Part shown: positions 7,048 to 8,732 of the stretch, piece by piece
Layout: each line of letters starts with the position of its first letter
Numbering within the stretch: position 1 is the stretch's first letter
NCBI GenBank assembly: GCA_947475855.1
Contig: CANJPN010000238.1
Coordinates: forward strand, 1 to 8,732
Origin: Bradyrhizobiaceae bacterium
GTDB taxonomy: Bacteria; Pseudomonadota; Alphaproteobacteria; Rhizobiales; Hyphomicrobiaceae
DNA: 8,732 nt
Reading direction: 5' to 3'
Translations under genes and position numbers: made by a program
The notes under the pieces: model-generated
What the model was told of the DNA's origin: nothing
Seen by the model: only the letters and a program-made list of their open reading frames with translations
Databases searched by the model: none

Positions 7048-8046
7048 TCACGCCACGCGCTCGGCGAGCCGCTTGATGACGCCGCCGATATCCTGGCCCT
7101 CGGTGCGGGCCGCGAACGACAGCGCCATACGATGCTTGAGGACCGGCTCGGCCATCGCGACCACGTCCTCGACCGACGGCGCGAGACGGCCATCGATCAA
7201 AGCCTTGGCACGGACGGCGAGCATCAGCGCCTGGCTCGCACGTGGGCCGGGGCCCCAAGCGATCAGGCGGCTGGCTTCGTCGCCAGCATCGGCGCCGGGA
7301 CGGGCAGAGCGAACCAGCTTCAGAATGGCCTCGACGACTTTGTCTGGGACCGGGATCTGGCGCACCAGACGCTGAGCCGCCATCAATTCCTGCGGCGAGA
7401 AAATCGCCTCGAGCTTTCGCTCCTCGGTGCCTGTCGTCGCGAACAACATCCGGCGCTCGGCAGCGAGATCCGGATATGTAACGTCGATCTGCAGGAGGAA
7501 GCGGTCGAGCTGGGCTTCTGGAAGCGGATAAGTACCTTCCTGCTCGAGCGGATTCTGTGTCGCAAGCACGTGGAACGGGGCCGGCGTATCGTGACGCTGG
7601 CCTGCGACCGTGACATGATGCTCCTGCATCGCCTGCAAAAGCGCCGACTGCGTCTTGGGGCTCGCCCGATTTATTTCGTCAGCCATCAGGAGCTGCGTGA
7701 AAATCGGGCCAGGAATGAAGCGGAACGCGCGCCGCTGTCCGGGGTTGTCTTCCAGCACCTCGGAGCCGATGATATCCGACGGCATCAAGTCGGGCGTGAA
7801 CTGAATGCGCTTGGCTTCGAGCCCAAGGACCTTGCCTAGGGTTTCGACAAGCAGGGTTTTCGCCAAACCCGGAACGCCTATCAGCAGGGCGTGGCCGCCT
7901 GCCAACAAAGTGACGAGCGTACGCTCGATCACGAGATCTTGGCCGAAGATCACGGAGGCCGCAGCCTTATGGACGCGCTTCAGCCGCTCGCCAGCGGCCT
8001 CGATGCGGGGGACGATGTTCTCGTCCGTCTGAGTGAGGGTGCTCAT
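7048..8046 (-). CDS. MoxR-family AAA+ ATPase
   Basis: First operon gene, 332 residues. MoxR proteins are AAA+ ATPases believed to remodel or activate partner proteins carrying VWA domains, including metal insertion. Visible motifs are Walker A GVPGLAKT (57-64), Walker B LLMADEIN (119-126), sensor 1 ATQNP (162-166), an arginine-finger block LPEAQLDRF (175-183) and sensor 2 in GPGPRAS (265-271). The length and the spacing of motifs are normal, so it should be catalytically competent. The ATG at 8046 is preferred over an in-frame GTG at 8067, because AAGG lies 4 nt upstream of the ATG and the family N-terminus is short. The protein has no membrane segment and no cysteine. The gene is divergent from the DUF1285 gene across 125 bp, so the operon promoter should lie there. 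Confidence 0.96.
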   Translation of the reverse strand: MSTLTQTDENIVPRIEAAGERLKRVHKAAASVIFGQDLVIERTLVTLLAGGHALLIGVPGLAKTLLVETLGKVLGLEAKRIQFTPDLMPSDIIGSEVLEDNPGQRRAFRFIPGPIFTQLLMADEINRASPKTQSALLQAMQEHHVTVAGQRHDTPAPFHVLATQNPLEQEGTYPLPEAQLDRFLLQIDVTYPDLAAERRMLFATTGTEERKLEAIFSPQELMAAQRLVRQIPVPDKVVEAILKLVRSARPGADAGDEASRLIAWGPGPRASQALMLAVRAKALIDGRLAPSVEDVVAMAEPVLKHRMALSFAARTEGQDIGGVIKRLAERVA

Positions 8047-8171
8047 GGTGCCTTTATAGAACGTCACAACAAGTTAATGAAACTCTCAGCTCGTCAGTGT
8101 GGTCACTTTATGATGATCGACGCAATCGTTGACTTGAGTTCGGGTTATTACGGCATCGAGGAGGCGTATGG
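8047..8171. promoter_or_regulatory. Divergent intergenic region, probable promoters of the operon and the DUF1285 gene
   Basis: This 125-bp region is noticeably richer in A/T than the flanking genes and separates two divergent starts, so both promoters are expected here. Rightward, TATGAT at 8109-8114 resembles a -10 box, but no good -35 lies 16-18 bp upstream. TTGACT near 8130 resembles a -35 but lacks a matching -10. Leftward, TATAAA near 8052-8057 sits too close to the ATG to serve as a normal -10. The existence of promoters follows from gene layout; the exact boxes are not established. Confidence 0.4.
8158..8164 (+). promoter_or_regulatory. Shine-Dalgarno of the DUF1285 gene
   Basis: GAGGAGG ends 7 nt before the ATG at 8172. 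It selects this start over the out-of-frame ATG at 8168, which lies only 3 nt from the site. Confidence 0.8.
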
Positions 8172-8732
8172 ATGAGCGACGCCACGCGGATTCAGGGTCT
8201 CGAAGCCCTTCTCCGGGCCAAGGATGGCGCAAAGCCCGCGCCGGTCGAGCAATGGGATCCACCCTACTGCGGCGACATCGGCATGGCGATTAAGGCTGAC
8301 GGTACATGGCTGTATCAAGGCTCGCCGATCGGGCGCATCGCGCTGGTCAAACTGTTCGCGCGGGTGTTGCGGAGAGATGCTGACGGCCGGTATTTTCTCG
8401 TAACGCCGGCAGAAAAGGTCGATGTCATCGTCGAAGATGCGCCGTTCACGGCCGTCGAGTTGCAGGTCGACGGCGAAGAGGCGGCGCAGACGCTCACGTT
8501 TCGGACGAATGTCGGGGATGTCGTCGTCTGCGGTGCGCAAGCGCCGCTGCGATTCGAGATGGAAGTGGGAAGCGGGGGTCTGAAGCCATATGTCCTTGTG
8601 AGGGGTCGGCTCGAAGCGCTCGTATCGCGGGCACTCACCTATGACCTCGTCGAATTGGCGGTGCCGCGGAGCAAGGCCGAACCCGATCGCCTTGGGGTTT
8701 GGAGCGGCGGACAGTGGTTCGAACTTGCACCC
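8172..8732 (+). CDS. DUF1285 domain protein, 3' end outside window
   Basis: An uninterrupted frame of 187 codons runs from ATG 8172 to the window edge with no stop. Sequence typical of DUF1285 is visible: WDPPYCGDIGMAIKADGTW (about 34-52), then GSPIGRIALVKLFARVLRRD, then YFLVTPAEKVDVIVEDAPF. Further on, VLVRGRLEALVSRALTYDLVELA is followed by WSGGQWFEL near the edge. DUF1285 proteins are usually around 180-210 residues, so only a short tail is missing. They are small soluble proteins of unknown function; solved structures of the family exist, but no reaction is established. Two cysteines are present. In many Hyphomicrobiales this gene is followed by a CoA pyrophosphatase (Nudix) and a CCA-adding enzyme, which would lie to the right (recalled, not visible). 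It is divergent from the MoxR operon, so the two may share regulation. Confidence 0.9.
   Translation, partial: MSDATRIQGLEALLRAKDGAKPAPVEQWDPPYCGDIGMAIKADGTWLYQGSPIGRIALVKLFARVLRRDADGRYFLVTPAEKVDVIVEDAPFTAVELQVDGEEAAQTLTFRTNVGDVVVCGAQAPLRFEMEVGSGGLKPYVLVRGRLEALVSRALTYDLVELAVPRSKAEPDRLGVWSGGQWFELAP

Noticed and set aside
7017..7193. 59-codon N-terminal extension of the DUF58 protein
   Set aside because: It lies almost wholly inside the MoxR coding region, is serine/arginine-rich like shadow sequence, and the ATG at 7016 has a good ribosome binding site and the correct family N-terminus.
6487..7839. Rightward open frame (450 codons) spanning parts of the DUF58 and MoxR genes
   Set aside because: It crosses two well-supported genes on the other strand, and its translation has no family resemblance.
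8047..8067. Seven-codon upstream extension of MoxR from GTG 8067
   Set aside because: The ATG at 8046 has a closer ribosome binding site; the extension shows no family conservation that I recognise.

Overview
The window looks like ordinary chromosome from a GC-rich alphaproteobacterium, most likely of the Hyphomicrobiales (rhizobia, Hyphomicrobium and relatives). This rests on codon use, on the gene order (a MoxR/DUF58/DUF4159 cluster divergent from a DUF1285 gene) and on a C/G-rich palindromic repeat of a kind common in these genomes. The genus cannot be fixed from the sequence. I see no mobile element, CRISPR array, tRNA or rRNA.

Layout. Bases 1-605 (+) hold the 3' part of a ferric-iron ABC transporter substrate-binding protein. 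It converges, across 114 bp, on a four-gene leftward operon that fills 8046-720: MoxR-family AAA+ ATPase (8046-7048), DUF58 protein (7016-6027), a 1017-residue BatA-like/DUF4159 membrane protein (6030-2977) and a roughly 706-residue membrane protein with a von Willebrand A (VWA)-like domain and a glutamine-amidotransferase-like domain (2846-720). The first three genes are tightly packed (31-bp gap, then a 4-bp ATGA overlap). The fourth follows a 130-bp gap that holds two inverted copies of a palindromic repeat, and its Shine-Dalgarno lies inside one of them. A DUF1285 gene starts at 8172 (+), divergent from the operon, and runs off the right edge.

How the genes work together. MoxR ATPases with VWA-domain partners are thought to act as chaperone-like machines. 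Here the ATPase and the DUF58 protein are soluble, while the two large proteins are predicted to place VWA-like and amidotransferase-like domains in the periplasm. From memory, an operon of the same composition in Rhizobium leguminosarum (RL3499-RL3502) affects cell shape and envelope integrity when mutated, so the system is not wholly new, but its mechanism is unknown.

Most notable observations: all four operon proteins (about 2,386 residues) contain no cysteine, although both flanking genes encode some. The DUF4159 protein has a degenerate MIDAS motif and an internal signal-peptide-like segment that could split it in two. The ribosome binding site of the last gene is embedded in a repeat hairpin.
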